Of a DNA stretch of 11,268 bases, positions 1-6,537 are shown in pieces; the first letter of the stretch is position 1, and every line of letters begins with the position of its first letter. The notes below the pieces were generated by a model, which searched no databases, had not been told where the DNA came from, and saw only the letters and a list, made by a program, of their open reading frames with translations. The stretch is from Oscillospiraceae bacterium (GTDB lineage: Bacteria; Bacillota; Clostridia; Oscillospirales; UBA929): NCBI GenBank assembly GCA_031258665.1, contig JAIRML010000210.1, positions 1 to 11,268 of the forward strand, read 5' to 3'. Position numbers and translations under genes: made by a program.

Positions 1-1905
1 CACATTCTCGTTTCGCACGAGTTCAATGGCCTGCGGACCGCTGGTCACGCAGTCCACCCGCATGCCGTAGGCCTTCATCATGCCCTTGGCGACATCCAAG
101 TTGGTGGACACGTCGTCCACCACCAGCACCTTGGCGTAGGGCAGCTTGATGCGTACCAGCTTCGCGTTGTTCGTGCGCTTTTGTTCCAGGTATTCAAAGT
201 GCTCCAGATGCTCCGTCACACTTCGCCCAATCGGCACATCTGTCACAAACCCCTGCCGGAAGCGCACGGAAAAGACGCTGCCGCTTCCATATTCGCTCGT
301 CACCGTGATACGACCGTCCATCATCTCCGTGACCCTCTTGGTGATGGCGAGGCCCAGCCCAGTGCCCTCAATGGTGCGGTTGCTCTTGGTGTCCACCTGG
401 TTGTAGTCGGAAAATAGTCTTTCTACATCTTCCGGACGGATGCCGATGCCGGAATCTTTTACGCTCGATATGAGCCAAATGTTCTCGCCGTCTCTCTCGC
501 AGGAAAGGCGCCACTCCACGGTTCCCTCTTTTGTATATTTGAACGCGTTGCTGAGCAAGTTGTTGAAGATGCCCTTGACTTTCAGCTCGTCCCCAAAAAT
601 CCGGCTCGGCAGCTCCGGGTCTATGATCGGAACGAAGCGGATGGACTTGTCTCCGATGCGTATGATGTTCAAAGAGATCGTGTCGTTGATCATGCTGGGG
701 ACATCGTATTCAACCGGAATGAGCTCAAATTTCCCAGACTCAATCTTGGAGATATCCAAAAGGTCGTTGACGATACCAAGCAGGGTGGCGCCGGAATTGT
801 GTATCTTTTCCAGATTCTCCCGAATCTCCCCATCCGCGGTTTCCTCGTTGAGAATCAACTCGGAAAGGCCGATGATCGCGTTGAGCGGCGTGCGCATTTC
901 GTGGCTCGTATTGGCCAAAAAGCGGCTTTTGGCCTCGGAGGCATTCTTGGCCACTTCGTTCAATTCAGCAAGCCTTTCGTTTTGTTCGTTGATCTTGTTG
1001 AAGGGCTTCGCCATGCTGCCCGAGAGCAGCAGAGACGCCAAAAGGCCCAGTGCCAAGAAGATGAGCGCGGCAAACACCAGTCCCTGCTGCACGCGCGCGG
1101 CCGGGCTCTCCGGAAGCGGCGCCGCCACACCCAGCACCCACCCCACCCTCGACTCCGTGATCGACGTGTAGAAGCAGATGCGTTCGACGCCCTGGTAATC
1201 ATACTCCCCTATGCCGCGGCCTCCCAGGATCATCTTGGTGAAAAACGCCCCCATTTGCCTGATGCTCGGGTCCGCTTTGGCCTCTTCGATGTAGTTGCGA
1301 CGTTCCTCCACCATGAACGGGCGGATGTTCGCGATCATGGTGCCTTCTCCGTCCAGAATGAAAATATTCCCTGTCTCCCAGATCTGGAAGTCGGACAGCA
1401 AGTTGCTGAACAGGTCGCCGGGCACCGTTGCGGACAGCACGCGCGCGCCCATCGGCACACAGACGTCAAACACAAGTACCCCGCTTGGGTCGCGCCTGGT
1501 CGTTGAGATGACAGATTCCCCCGCAAAGGCCTTTTCTATGGAGCTGCTGCCGAGCAGGCTGAGCGGCGCCGGCGTCAGGCCGGAGGCCGCCACGATGCCC
1601 CTGCGGTCAAACACTGTCAGCGCCATGAACATCTCGTAAGAGTCCAGCTGATCCGCCAACAACAGTTCCAGATCCTCATCCGGCATGTTCAGCAGGTACT
1701 GCGACACAGAAAAGACATCGGCTTTCAGCAGCGCGATCTTGGTGCTGATCAACTCATCCGCGATGTCGCCGATCACTTCTATGTCGCTTTTCACCGTTTC
1801 GACAAGGTTACTTTGCGTGAAGATGAGACTCATGCCCAAGTTGGCCAGCGTGATGACCATCACAATGAGCATGATGACGAGAATGATTTTGACACGAATG
1901 GGCAT
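1..1905 (-). CDS. Hybrid sensor histidine kinase/response regulator, 3' end cut by window edge
   Basis: The visible 635 residues form a membrane sensor kinase that would autophosphorylate on a histidine and pass the phosphate to its own receiver domain. A transmembrane segment at about residues 7-30 is followed by an extracytoplasmic sensor region (about 31-270, probably Cache-like, containing FDRRG and GNIFILDGEG) and a second membrane segment (about 273-295). No clear HAMP domain is seen, only a short helical linker. The dimerisation/phosphoacceptor box is NTSHEMRTPLN with His335. The ATPase domain shows an N box (NNLLSNAFKYT, 448-458), a G1 box (DSGIGI, 484-489) and a G2 box (GTGLGLAITK, 514-523). 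A receiver domain starts near 592 (KVLVVDD); its phosphoacceptor Asp lies beyond the edge. The start at 1905 is preferred because GAGGAA lies just upstream; an in-frame ATG at 1923 has no ribosome binding site. A terminator separates it from purB, so it is probably transcribed alone. The ligand is unknown, and an Hpt or second receiver domain may follow outside the window. Confidence 0.93.
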   Translation of the reverse strand, partial: MPIRVKIILVIMLIVMVITLANLGMSLIFTQSNLVETVKSDIEVIGDIADELISTKIALLKADVFSVSQYLLNMPDEDLELLLADQLDSYEMFMALTVFDRRGIVAASGLTPAPLSLLGSSSIEKAFAGESVISTTRRDPSGVLVFDVCVPMGARVLSATVPGDLFSNLLSDFQIWETGNIFILDGEGTMIANIRPFMVEERRNYIEEAKADPSIRQMGAFFTKMILGGRGIGEYDYQGVERICFYTSITESRVGWVLGVAAPLPESPAARVQQGLVFAALIFLALGLLASLLLSGSMAKPFNKINEQNERLAELNEVAKNASEAKSRFLANTSHEMRTPLNAIIGLSELILNEETADGEIRENLEKIHNSGATLLGIVNDLLDISKIESGKFELIPVEYDVPSMINDTISLNIIRIGDKSIRFVPIIDPELPSRIFGDELKVKGIFNNLLSNAFKYTKEGTVEWRLSCERDGENIWLISSVKDSGIGIRPEDVERLFSDYNQVDTKSNRTIEGTGLGLAITKRVTEMMDGRITVTSEYGSGSVFSVRFRQGFVTDVPIGRSVTEHLEHFEYLEQKRTNNAKLVRIKLPYAKVLVVDDVSTNLDVAKGMMKAYGMRVDCVTSGPQAIELVRNENV

Positions 1906-2008
1906 AGTGCGTTCCTCACTCATCCCGTGCGGCCGCGGAAACTGGCGCCGCTGGGCCGCCGCGGTAATTTCAAAAGTTTTCCAGCTTGTATCTTCTATAA
2001 TATCGAAA

Positions 2009-2041
2009 GAAACAGGGAGAGAATTTATCTCTCCCTGTTTC
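2009..2041 (-). terminator. Rho-independent terminator after purB
   Basis: A perfect 13-bp inverted repeat (GAAACAGGGAGAG and its complement) encloses a 7-nt loop. On the minus strand an A-rich stretch precedes it and TTTCTTTCG follows within the stem and after it, 47 bp past the purB stop. The T tract is interrupted, but stem quality and position fit a terminator. T6 on the plus side might make it work both ways. It isolates purB from the downstream kinase gene. I saw no convincing promoter for the kinase in the remaining bases. Confidence 0.8.
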
Positions 2042-2087
2042 CATTCATTTTTTCCGGGGGGCGCCTCTCGAAATTTCCGCGGCAAAC

Positions 2088-3521
2088 TCAGCGGTGAACC
2101 GCCGTGTCGATAGCTGCTTCAGGGTACGCCGAAAGTCTGGGCAGAGCCACGCCGCGCAGGAATTCTTCCACCTGCGCCGGCGCGCGGCCCACATAGCGTT
2201 CCGGCGCCAAACCGGCTTCGATCTCGGCCATGGTGAGCCCAAAGGCCGGATCGCCGGCGATGCGGGCCGTCAGGTCGTTTGGTTCGCCCCGGTCCTTCAC
2301 CGCGCGGCCGGCCTCGATCGAATGCACCCGGATGCGCTCGTGCAGCGCCTGCCGGTCGCCGCCGCGCGCCACCGCGTCCATCAGGATGTTTTCGGTGGCC
2401 ATGAACGGCAGTTCCGCCCCGATGTGCCGCCGGATCACCGGCTCGTGCACCGTGAGCCCACGCGCCACATTGTCGTAAAGATTTAAAATGGCATCCACCG
2501 CCAAAAACGCCTCCGGCACAGCGATGCGCTTGTTGGCGGAATCGTCCAGTGTGCGCTCAAACCACTGGGCCGAGGCCGTCATCGCCGTATTCAGCGCATC
2601 TACACAGACATAGCGCGCCAGCGACGCGATCCGCTCGCAGCGCATGGGGTTGCGCTTGTACGGCATGGCGGAGGAACCGACCTGGGCGGCCTCAAAGGGT
2701 TCCTCGACCTCTTTGAGATGGGACAGCAGCCGGATGTCGGAGGCGAACTTCGCCGCGCTCTGCGCGACCCCGGAGAGCGTGTCGAGCACAAAAGCGTCCA
2801 CCTTGCGCGAATATGTCTGCCCAGAGACGGGCACAACGCCGTCGAAGTCCAGCGCCCGGGCAATCGCCGCCTCCAGTGCCCGCACTTTGCCGTGGTCGCC
2901 GTGGAAGAGCTCCAAAAAGCTGGCCTGTGTGCCCGTTGTGCCCTTGGAGCCAAGCAGTTTGAGCGTACCGATCCGGTACTCCAGTTCATCCAGGTCCTGC
3001 AGCAGGTCGTAGAGCCACAATGTCGCGCGCTTGCCCACCGTGGTCAGCTGGGCCGGCTGGAAGTGCGTGAACCCCAACGTGGGCATGTCTTTATATGTCT
3101 CGGCAAAACGCGCGAGCGCGCGCGCCGCACGCACCACTTTGTCCCGCACAAGGCGCAGCGCGTCGCGCATGAGCAAAATGTCCGTGTTGTCGCCCACGTA
3201 GCAGCTTGTGGCGCCCAGATGGAGGATCGGCCGCGCGAGCGGGCACTGCTCCCCGTAGGCGTGGATATGCGCCATGACGTCGTGGCGCAGGCGTTCTTCC
3301 CAGTACGCGGCCCTGTCGTAGTTGATCTCATCGCAAAAGCGTTCCATCTCGTCGATCTGCTCCTGTGTGATCGGCAAACCCAGCGCCCGCTCGGCCCGCG
3401 CCAGCGCGATCCACAGCCGCCGCCAGGTGGAAAATTTCACATCGGGAGAAAACAGGCGCAGCATGGCGCGGCTTGCGTAGCGCTCCGCCAGAGGGCTCTC
3501 GTAACGGTCTCGGGCGCTCAT
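2088..3521 (-). CDS. purB: Adenylosuccinate lyase (PurB)
   Basis: PurB cleaves SAICAR to AICAR plus fumarate, and adenylosuccinate to AMP plus fumarate, in cytoplasmic purine synthesis. The 477-residue protein belongs to the fumarase/aspartase superfamily. It shows the signature loop GSSAMPYKRNP (282-292), HDVMAH (80-85), GATS (103-106) and THFQPAQ (152-158). With a constant offset of 6, H80, H153 and S283 match the catalytic residues H86, H159 and S289 of human ADSL. Its length and sequence resemble the longer clostridial/eukaryotic type rather than the Bacillus enzyme of about 430 residues. The frame stays open upstream to 3785, inside the aminotransferase gene, but the ATG at 3521 is chosen. 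It overlaps the upstream TGA by 4 bp (ATGA), has GGAGG 10 nt upstream, and begins MSARDRYESPLAERYAS as family members do. It is translationally coupled to the aminotransferase, and a strong terminator follows. Confidence 0.97.
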   Translation of the reverse strand: MSARDRYESPLAERYASRAMLRLFSPDVKFSTWRRLWIALARAERALGLPITQEQIDEMERFCDEINYDRAAYWEERLRHDVMAHIHAYGEQCPLARPILHLGATSCYVGDNTDILLMRDALRLVRDKVVRAARALARFAETYKDMPTLGFTHFQPAQLTTVGKRATLWLYDLLQDLDELEYRIGTLKLLGSKGTTGTQASFLELFHGDHGKVRALEAAIARALDFDGVVPVSGQTYSRKVDAFVLDTLSGVAQSAAKFASDIRLLSHLKEVEEPFEAAQVGSSAMPYKRNPMRCERIASLARYVCVDALNTAMTASAQWFERTLDDSANKRIAVPEAFLAVDAILNLYDNVARGLTVHEPVIRRHIGAELPFMATENILMDAVARGGDRQALHERIRVHSIEAGRAVKDRGEPNDLTARIAGDPAFGLTMAEIEAGLAPERYVGRAPAQVEEFLRGVALPRLSAYPEAAIDTAVHR

Positions 3522-4804
3522 GAGTCCATCGCCTCCAGCCGCTTCTCGAGATACGCCAGCTTGGCGCAGAGGCAGAGCAGTTCCATGGAGACGCGCAATT
3601 CGCCGACCGGCGGATACGTGGGCGCGATGCGCAGATTTGCGTCCTGCGGGTCGCGTCTGTAAGGCCAGGTCGCGCCGGCCCCCGTCATGATGACGCCGGC
3701 CTCCCCCATCAGCGCGACGGTACGCCGCGCGGTGCCGGGCGCGAGGTCCAGGCTGATGAAGTACCCGCCGCGGGGCGCGTACCACGTGGCAATGCCCGAG
3801 AGCCCCTCCGAGAGCACCCGGTCCACGGTCTCAAACTTGGGCCGGAGGAGGTCCGCATGGAGACGCATGTGGGCGCGCACACCGCCGATGTCTCCGAAAT
3901 AGCGCACATGGCGGAGCTGGTTCAGCTTGTCGAAGCCGATGGTCTGAAAAAAGATCGCCTGTTTGATATGCGCCAGTGTCTGCGGCCCCGCCGCGAGCGC
4001 GGAGATCCCCGCGCCGGGGAACGTCACCTTGGAGGTGGACGCGAACTGGATGACGAGTTCGGGGTGGCCCGCCCGCGCGCAGGCCCCCCAGATGCCGGCG
4101 AGCGCCGGCGCGTCCTCGTAGAGCGCGTGCACCGCGTAGGCGTTGTCCCAAAAAACACGAAAATCAGACGCGGCGGGGGTGAGCGCCGCGATGGCGCGCA
4201 CGGTTTTGTCGCTGTATACGTAGCCCTGCGGGTTGGAAAATCTCGGAATGCACCACATCCCTTTGACGGCCGGGTCGGCGACGAGGGACCGCACCGCGTC
4301 CATGTCCGGACCGTCCGGACGCATGTCCACGGGGATCATCTCGACGCCGAAGTGTTCACAGATGGCGAAGTGGCGGTCATAGCCGGGCGACGGGCAGATA
4401 AACTTGACACTCCCCTGCCCCATCCACGGCCGCGCGCCGCCGCCCATGCCGTGTGTCATGGCGCGGGCGACGGTATCGAACATCAGGCTGAGGCTGGAGT
4501 TGCCGCCCACAATCACGGTTTCCGGCGGCGTGTCCATGATGTCCGCCATGAGCGTCCTGGCCTCCGGCAGCCCGCCCGGCGTTCCATATGTGCGGGTTTC
4601 GACCCCGCCGATCTTGCATTCTTCCCCGCGGGTGACGGCGGTGAGCAGCCCGTCGGACAGATCAAGCTGATCGAGCCCGGGCACCCCCCTGGCCATATTG
4701 AGTTGCAGGCCCCTTTGTCTGTAACTTTCATACATCTTTTGCAGTTCCGTCTGCTGCGCGCGCAGATCTTCCCCACTCAGTTCCGACCAGGCCGGCACAA
4801 TCAT
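3518..4804 (-). CDS. PLP-dependent aminotransferase, aspartate aminotransferase-like (MocR-type fold I)
   Basis: This cytoplasmic fold-type I aminotransferase of 428 residues most resembles the family formerly annotated as alanine-glyoxylate/aspartate aminotransferase (Pfam PF12897-like). Visible features are the phosphate-binding stretch GGNSSLSL (100-107), NPQG (191-194), DNAY (220-223), the Schiff-base lysine K259 in STSKVTFPGAG, and LRIAPTYP (391-398), whose R392 should bind the substrate carboxylate. Aspartate as the substrate is inferred from family resemblance and from linkage to purB; alanine or other amino acids are possible. The ATG at 4804 lies only 2 nt after AGGAG. GTG at codon 3 (4798) would have about 8 nt spacing and could be the real start, shortening the protein by two residues. 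It is the first gene of a two-gene operon with purB, driven by the promoter at 4955-4983 through a leader of about 140 nt containing a repeat copy. Confidence 0.9.
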   Translation of the reverse strand: MIVPAWSELSGEDLRAQQTELQKMYESYRQRGLQLNMARGVPGLDQLDLSDGLLTAVTRGEECKIGGVETRTYGTPGGLPEARTLMADIMDTPPETVIVGGNSSLSLMFDTVARAMTHGMGGGARPWMGQGSVKFICPSPGYDRHFAICEHFGVEMIPVDMRPDGPDMDAVRSLVADPAVKGMWCIPRFSNPQGYVYSDKTVRAIAALTPAASDFRVFWDNAYAVHALYEDAPALAGIWGACARAGHPELVIQFASTSKVTFPGAGISALAAGPQTLAHIKQAIFFQTIGFDKLNQLRHVRYFGDIGGVRAHMRLHADLLRPKFETVDRVLSEGLSGIATWYAPRGGYFISLDLAPGTARRTVALMGEAGVIMTGAGATWPYRRDPQDANLRIAPTYPPVGELRVSMELLCLCAKLAYLEKRLEAMDS

Positions 4805-4820
4805 CTCTCCTCAATATTTT

Positions 4821-4886
4821 GTTGCCGCGAAGCGGCAGCAAAAAGCAAGAATTTGGGTTGTGGGCTGCAGGTGCAACCCATGTCGG
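4821..4886 (-). repeat. Two-hairpin intergenic repeat, copy A (reverse orientation)
   Basis: Read on the minus strand, this copy has hairpin 1 (ATGGGTTGC, ACCT loop, GCAGCCCAC), a T-rich linker, and hairpin 2 (GCTGCCGC, TTC loop, GCGGCAAC). Each hairpin carries one mismatch. It is the only one of the six copies in this orientation. It lies within the transcribed leader of the aminotransferase-purB operon, with hairpin 2 ending about 7 nt before the ribosome binding site. Confidence 0.9.
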
Positions 4887-4901
4887 GATACCAAGACCCG
4901 C

Positions 4902-4917
4902 GGGCCCGGGCGGGCCC
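4902..4917. other. GC-only inverted repeat in operon leader
   Basis: GGGCCC, a GGGC loop, then GGGCCC forms a short, very stable stem in the predicted leader between the promoter and repeat copy A. On the plus strand TTTT follows, but no plus-strand gene needs a terminator here. On the minus strand no T tract follows. It may simply add structure to the leader. Confidence 0.5.
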
Positions 4918-4954
4918 TTTTGAAAGTCCGAGGGCATTCAACTTGCATATCACT

Positions 4955-4983
4955 ATCATATGCCATGAACAAGGAGATGTCAA
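4955..4983 (-). promoter_or_regulatory. Sigma-A promoter of the aminotransferase-purB operon
   Basis: On the minus strand, TTGACA (4983-4978) is separated by exactly 17 bp from TATGAT (4960-4955), which is 11 of 12 consensus positions. Transcription should begin near 4948 and give a leader of about 140 nt before the aminotransferase start. The promoter begins 34 bp after the mnmA stop codon, so the operon can be expressed independently of mnmA. Confidence 0.85.
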
Positions 4984-5016
4984 TTGGGTACTTCTAAAAA
5001 CTTCTGCCGGACGCGG

Positions 5017-6132
5017 TCACATCTCAGCCGTCTCGATCGTGCCGCCGCCCAGGACGGTGTCGCCGTCGTAGATGACAACGGCCTGGCCGGGGCTGACAGC
5101 CCGTTGGGGCGTGTCGAAGGACACCCGCAAGGTGTCCTCATCCAACTGACGGACCGTCGCCGGCTGCTCCGGCTGTTTGTATCGGATCTTGACCCCGGCC
5201 CGGACGGGGCCGTCCAGCCGGTCCGCCGCGATCAGATTGATGTCCCGCGCCAGAAGCGCTCGCGCGTAAAGCGCCTCCGACGGGCCCACCACCACGGTGT
5301 TGTCCGCCGGATACACCCCGCACACGTAGTACGGCCTTTCGCCCACAAGGCCAAGCCCCCGCCGCTGCCCCACCGTGTAGCGGATGACCCCTCTGTGCTC
5401 CCCCAGGTCGCGGCCCTCCGTGTCGATGAACCGGCCCGCCTCACAGGCACGCCCGGTACAGGATTCGATGAACCGCGCATAGTCGCCGTCCGGCACAAAA
5501 CAGATGTCCTGGCTGTCCGGTTTGCCGGCGTTGACAAAGCCCTGCGCCCGCGCGATCTCTCGCACCTCGGCCTTGTGGAGCGCGCCGAGAGGCAGGCGGG
5601 TGTGCGCGAGTTGGGCCTGTGTCGTCGCGTAGAGCACGTAGCTCTGGTCCTTGGCCTCATCCAACCCCTTCTTCAGCAGGTACCGCCCGCTGCCGCCGTC
5701 GTACTCGACGCGGGCGTAGTGACCGGTCACCACACTGCCTCTCCCCATCTCCCGCGCCCGCCGCAGAAAACGGTCAAATTTGAGAAACCGGTTGCAGTCG
5801 ATGCAGGGGTTCGGCGTCCGGCCGCTCCGATATGATTTTACAAATTTTTCCACAACCTGCGCGGCAAAGCTGTCGGCAAAGTTGAACACATAAAATGGGA
5901 TGCCCAGCCGAAAGGCCACGGCGCGCGCGTCCTCGGCATCCGCCAGCGTGCAGCAGCCTCTGTCCCGGCCCCGGCCGATGTCCTCATTGTGATACAGCTT
6001 CATCATCGCGCCCGCGCAGTCGACGCCGGACACTTTGGTGAGCCACGCGGCCACGGAGCTGTCGACGCCTCCGCTCATCGCGATGAGCGCACCGCCGCCC
6101 TCCGCCGGCCGGCCGATGTCTTCCCTGTTCAT
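5017..6132 (-). CDS. mnmA: tRNA-specific 2-thiouridylase MnmA
   Basis: MnmA adenylates and then thiolates C2 of the wobble uridine U34 in tRNA-Lys, -Glu and -Gln, with sulfur from a cysteine desulfurase relay or its equivalent. The 371-residue protein has the PP-loop SGGVDSS (20-26), TPNPCIDCN (107-115) with the likely catalytic C110, and DSQDICF (206-212) with the partner C211, equivalent to C102 and C199 of the E. coli enzyme. TGHYAR (136-141) and YTVGQRRGLG (252-261) are also typical. Length is normal for the family. The reading frame stays open to 6246, but those 38 extra residues come from two intergenic repeat copies. The ATG at 6132 has AGGAGG 5 nt upstream and is the right start. The gene is monocistronic as far as the sequence shows; a good promoter lies at 6342-6371. 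No sulfur-donor desulfurase gene is adjacent. Confidence 0.97.
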   Translation of the reverse strand: MNREDIGRPAEGGGALIAMSGGVDSSVAAWLTKVSGVDCAGAMMKLYHNEDIGRGRDRGCCTLADAEDARAVAFRLGIPFYVFNFADSFAAQVVEKFVKSYRSGRTPNPCIDCNRFLKFDRFLRRAREMGRGSVVTGHYARVEYDGGSGRYLLKKGLDEAKDQSYVLYATTQAQLAHTRLPLGALHKAEVREIARAQGFVNAGKPDSQDICFVPDGDYARFIESCTGRACEAGRFIDTEGRDLGEHRGVIRYTVGQRRGLGLVGERPYYVCGVYPADNTVVVGPSEALYARALLARDINLIAADRLDGPVRAGVKIRYKQPEQPATVRQLDEDTLRVSFDTPQRAVSPGQAVVIYDGDTVLGGGTIETAEM

Positions 6133-6145
6133 CTGTGCCTCCTGT

Positions 6146-6211
6146 CCAACGTGGGCTGCACCCGCAACCCACAACCCAAATTCTCGTTTTTTATTGCCGC
6201 TTCGCGGCAAT
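6146..6211 (+). repeat. Two-hairpin intergenic repeat, copy B
   Basis: Hairpin 1 is GTGGGCTGC, ACCC loop, GCAACCCAC (6151-6172). A 20-nt T-rich linker follows, then hairpin 2, ATTGCCGC, TTC loop, GCGGCAAT (6193-6211). The outer A-T pair of hairpin 2 replaces the G-C pair found in copies D and E, so the pairing is conserved. The copy begins 14 bp upstream of the mnmA ATG and abuts its ribosome binding site. Confidence 0.93.
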
Positions 6212-6217
6212 AAGGTA

Positions 6218-6252
6218 CCAACGTGGGCTGCACCCGCAACCCACAACCCAAA
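6218..6252 (+). repeat. Two-hairpin intergenic repeat, truncated copy C
   Basis: This copy starts 6 bp after copy B and has an identical first hairpin (6223-6244). It stops after AACCCAAA, where other copies continue with the T-rich linker and second hairpin. The break coincides with the start of the AT-rich segment holding the gene relic, which suggests the copy was cut by an insertion or deletion there. Confidence 0.88.
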
Positions 6253-6260
6253 AATAAACA

Positions 6261-6332
6261 GTGCAACGTCTCCTCAAAAGTTGTAGAATAATGTTACCCC
6301 ACACTCAACCCAACTAAGAGAGGACGTTGCAC
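6261..6332 (-). other. Long stem-loop in mnmA leader and before the relic start codon
   Basis: GTGCAACGTC (6261-6270) and GACGTTGCAC (6323-6332) are perfect 10-bp arms. On the minus strand the stem extends to about 15 bp with one mismatch and one wobble. In the minus direction it would begin within a few bases of the predicted mnmA transcript start. In the plus direction the right arm covers the AGAGGA ribosome binding site of the relic frame, an arrangement expected to limit its translation. Confidence 0.6.
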
Positions 6333-6333
6333 C

Positions 6334-6405
6334 GTGGATACATTATCACATAGATTTAGAGGAAAAGTCAAGGGGGTTCTCGAAGGATTCAGGGCAATCG
6401 CATAA
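6334..6405 (+). pseudogene. Possible 5' remnant of a mobile-element gene (transposase-like)
   Basis: GTG at 6334 follows AGAGGA with 9-nt spacing and opens a frame of 23 codons, beginning VDTLSHRFRGKVKGVLEGF and ending at TAA 6403-6405. The peptide is basic and reads like the amino end of a longer protein. I have a weak memory of similar starts in transposase-like proteins of Clostridia but cannot name a family. A neighbouring frame continues to about 6446 (ending TGKGGWNAEL), perhaps a decayed continuation. A good ribosome binding site, an abrupt stop, AT-rich composition and the adjacent truncated repeat support a relic. It may instead be a chance short frame. Confidence 0.35.
6342..6371 (-). 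promoter_or_regulatory. Likely mnmA promoter
   Basis: On the minus strand, TTGACT (6371-6366) is 18 bp from GATAAT (6347-6342), with an extended -10 motif TGT just before it. Transcription would start near 6335 and give an mnmA leader of about 200 nt carrying the long stem-loop and repeat copies C and B. The promoter lies inside the possible gene relic, so it may have arrived with a mobile element. Confidence 0.7.
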
Positions 6406-6478
6406 AAAACGACAGACAGGCAAGGGCGGCTGGAACGCAGAGCTTTAACCATTTAACTTCATAACAGTTTAATACGCG

Positions 6479-6509
6479 GCGCCGCGCTTCACGACGATGA
6501 GCGCGGCGC
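6479..6509 (-). terminator. Possible terminator after the DUF58 gene
   Basis: Perfect 10-bp GC arms (GCGCCGCGCT and AGCGCGGCGC) enclose 11 nt, 29 bp past the DUF58 stop. In the gene's own direction only CGCGTATTAAAC follows, without a proper T tract. In the plus direction ATTTTATT follows. It may act as a weak terminator or a 3'-end stabilising hairpin. Confidence 0.5.
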
Positions 6510-6537
6510 TATTTTATTCAGCGCTTTAGTCGCGGCC

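Larger units (their letters stand above)
6133..6537. other. 405-bp intergenic region between the DUF58 gene and mnmA
   Basis: From right to left this gap holds the likely DUF58 terminator hairpin (6479-6509), a stretch of about 70 bp with nothing recognised (6406-6478), a minus-strand promoter lying within a 23-codon plus-strand gene relic, a long stem-loop, and repeat copies C and B. The part around 6255-6470 is much more AT-rich than the flanking genes, which fits a foreign insertion remnant. No complete gene is present. Confidence 0.75.

Noticed and set aside
146..2113. Several plus-strand open frames of 86-243 residues
   Set aside because: They lie antisense to the hybrid histidine kinase gene, whose minus-strand frame has all kinase motifs in order; these frames have no recognisable domains.
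3522..3785. Longer amino end for PurB (up to 565 residues)
   Set aside because: It is entirely inside the aminotransferase coding region and low in sense; the ATG at 3521 has the right sequence, ribosome binding site and overlap.
4902..4917. Terminator for mnmA
   Set aside because: It lies downstream of the operon promoter and lacks a T tract on the minus strand.
3857..5071. 404-residue plus-strand open frame
   Set aside because: It is antisense to the aminotransferase, which carries every family motif, and it runs through a promoter and repeat; it is a high-GC artefact.
6133..6246. 38-residue amino extension of MnmA
   Set aside because: It is the translation of repeat copies B and C; a good ribosome binding site supports the start at 6132.
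6133..6335. T-box or other known riboswitch before mnmA
   Set aside because: No T-box sequence, specifier loop pattern or terminator/antiterminator pair can be seen; hairpins are explained by the repeats and the relic.
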